This document shows, one piece after another, positions 4,401 through 5,003 of a stretch of 5,003 bases of DNA. The DNA comes from Candidatus Omnitrophota bacterium. GTDB lineage: Bacteria; Omnitrophota; Gorgyraeia; Gygaellales; Profunditerraquicolaceae. Location of the stretch: contig JAPLMA010000119.1 of assembly GCA_026387255.1 (NCBI GenBank), positions 1-5,003 of the forward strand, in the 5' to 3' direction. The notes under the pieces were generated by a model. It saw nothing but the letters and a program-made list of their open reading frames with translations. It made no database searches and had not been told where the DNA came from. Position 1 is the stretch's first letter. Each line of letters opens with the position of its first letter. A program made the position numbers and the translations under genes.

Positions 4401-5003
4401 TACTTTCCTGGATGCTGTTGTTTAAACGGTATTACCGGAGCGGTCCAAGGTGTTTGTTGGTTAATGACTGAAATCTCCAAAGGGCAAACATTAGCCGGCA
4501 CGGTTAAGGCAAAACGTACCGCATCTTCTATTGCTTCAGTACTCATTAAACGCGAAGTATCAGCTGTAATATCTTTAAGTTTACCGGTAAGCTCTGTATC
4601 GGTTACCCCGGGCAAAATAGAGGTGACCTTAATCCCCTGGTCGCGCAATTCCCAAAATAAACCTTTAGAAAAAGCACGCAGGCCCACTTTAAGCGAACTA
4701 TAAACAATAAAATTCCTGGGGAGAGGATCACAAAGCGTTGACCCTGAAACCATATTGATTATCGCTCCTGATTTATTCTTGAGCATATCATTAATCACCA
4801 GGCGAATTAAACGCACATAACCCAGATAGTTGGTATGCGCCAACCTTTCAAAATCCTCAATTGGCTGCTCCTGAAAAGGATACTGAGATGACACCCCGGC
4901 ATTATTAATCAAAATATCTATCCTGCCAAATTTTTCTTTTGCCTGATTAACCAAATTTTCCAAGTCCGCCAACTTAGTAACATCACAAGCAACAGGTAAT
5001 ACT
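4400..5003 (-). CDS. Short-chain dehydrogenase/reductase, N-terminus cut by window edge
   Basis: The last 200 residues of an NAD(P)-dependent SDR oxidoreductase. The frame stays open to the window edge, reading VLPVACDVTKLADLENLV, so the internal TTG at 4972 is not a real start. The Rossmann TGxxxGxG motif must lie just outside. Visible, numbered from the edge: CDVT (6-9, with the adenine-contacting Asp), INNAG (32-36), N58 in HTN, catalytic S86 or S88 in MVSGST, and the YxxxK pair Y101/K105 in YSSLK, followed by PGVTDTEL (120s). The active-site set is complete, so the enzyme should work. These are classical SDRs of about 250 residues; the substrate, probably a sugar or other secondary alcohol/ketone, cannot be read from sequence. 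It heads the visible part of the operon, 13 bases before the secreted protein gene. Confidence 0.9.
   Translation of the reverse strand, partial: VLPVACDVTKLADLENLVNQAKEKFGRIDILINNAGVSSQYPFQEQPIEDFERLAHTNYLGYVRLIRLVINDMLKNKSGAIINMVSGSTLCDPLPRNFIVYSSLKVGLRAFSKGLFWELRDQGIKVTSILPGVTDTELTGKLKDITADTSRLMSTEAIEDAVRFALTVPANVCPLEISVINQQTPWTAPVIPFKQQHPGK

Noticed and set aside
4359..4703. Open plus-strand frame of 114 codons with a hydrophobic start
   Set aside because: It overlaps the dehydrogenase, which has a complete active site, and the start of the secreted protein gene. The hydrophobic start is the complement of their junction.
4400..4972. Dehydrogenase starting at the TTG at 4972
   Set aside because: The same frame continues to the window edge with typical SDR sequence (CDVT), so the gene begins outside the window.

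Overview
The window is a compact, AT-rich (about 40% GC by eye) bacterial stretch in which every gene I can support lies on the minus strand, so transcription runs from position 5003 towards 1. Tight spacing, one TAATG stop/start overlap, good Shine-Dalgarno sequences and a Sec-type signal peptide point to a bacterium. The gene content and the divergent MtnA-like protein would fit a little-studied lineage, for example an Omnitrophota-like metagenomic genome, but that placement is only a guess.

Upstream block (5003 to 2070): a short-chain dehydrogenase/reductase cut by the window edge, a secreted single-domain protein resembling the CBM11/CIA30 beta-sandwich, an uncharacterised 137-residue helical protein, a metal-dependent amidohydrolase of the ACMSD-like (Amidohydro_2) type, and a small membrane protein. 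Gaps are 13, 27, -1 and 14 bases, so this looks like one operon. I cannot name the shared substrate.

Middle (2069 to 1886): an intergenic region holding a 121-bp imperfect palindrome with near-identical 20-bp ends, inside which lies a plausible minus-strand promoter for the downstream genes.

Downstream block (1885 to 1): a nucleoside phosphorylase, an S-methyl-5-thioribose-1-phosphate isomerase (MtnA-type) and a class II aldolase, in that transcriptional order. This matches the three consecutive steps by which 5'-methylthioadenosine and/or 5'-deoxyadenosine, by-products of S-adenosylmethionine use, are phosphorolysed, isomerised and cleaved to DHAP plus an aldehyde (the DHAP shunt or a related salvage route).

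The most striking feature is that the first two genes of this salvage block are each broken in the same way. A recognisable N-terminal piece and a recognisable C-terminal piece lie next to each other in different frames, with a family segment missing between them. In the phosphorylase this is a region near the C-terminus. In the isomerase it is the region that normally carries the RGAPAIG-type motif. A 72-bp hairpin lies between the two damaged genes. Either the pathway is decaying here, or the assembled sequence has lost two short segments. Reads across the junctions would decide.
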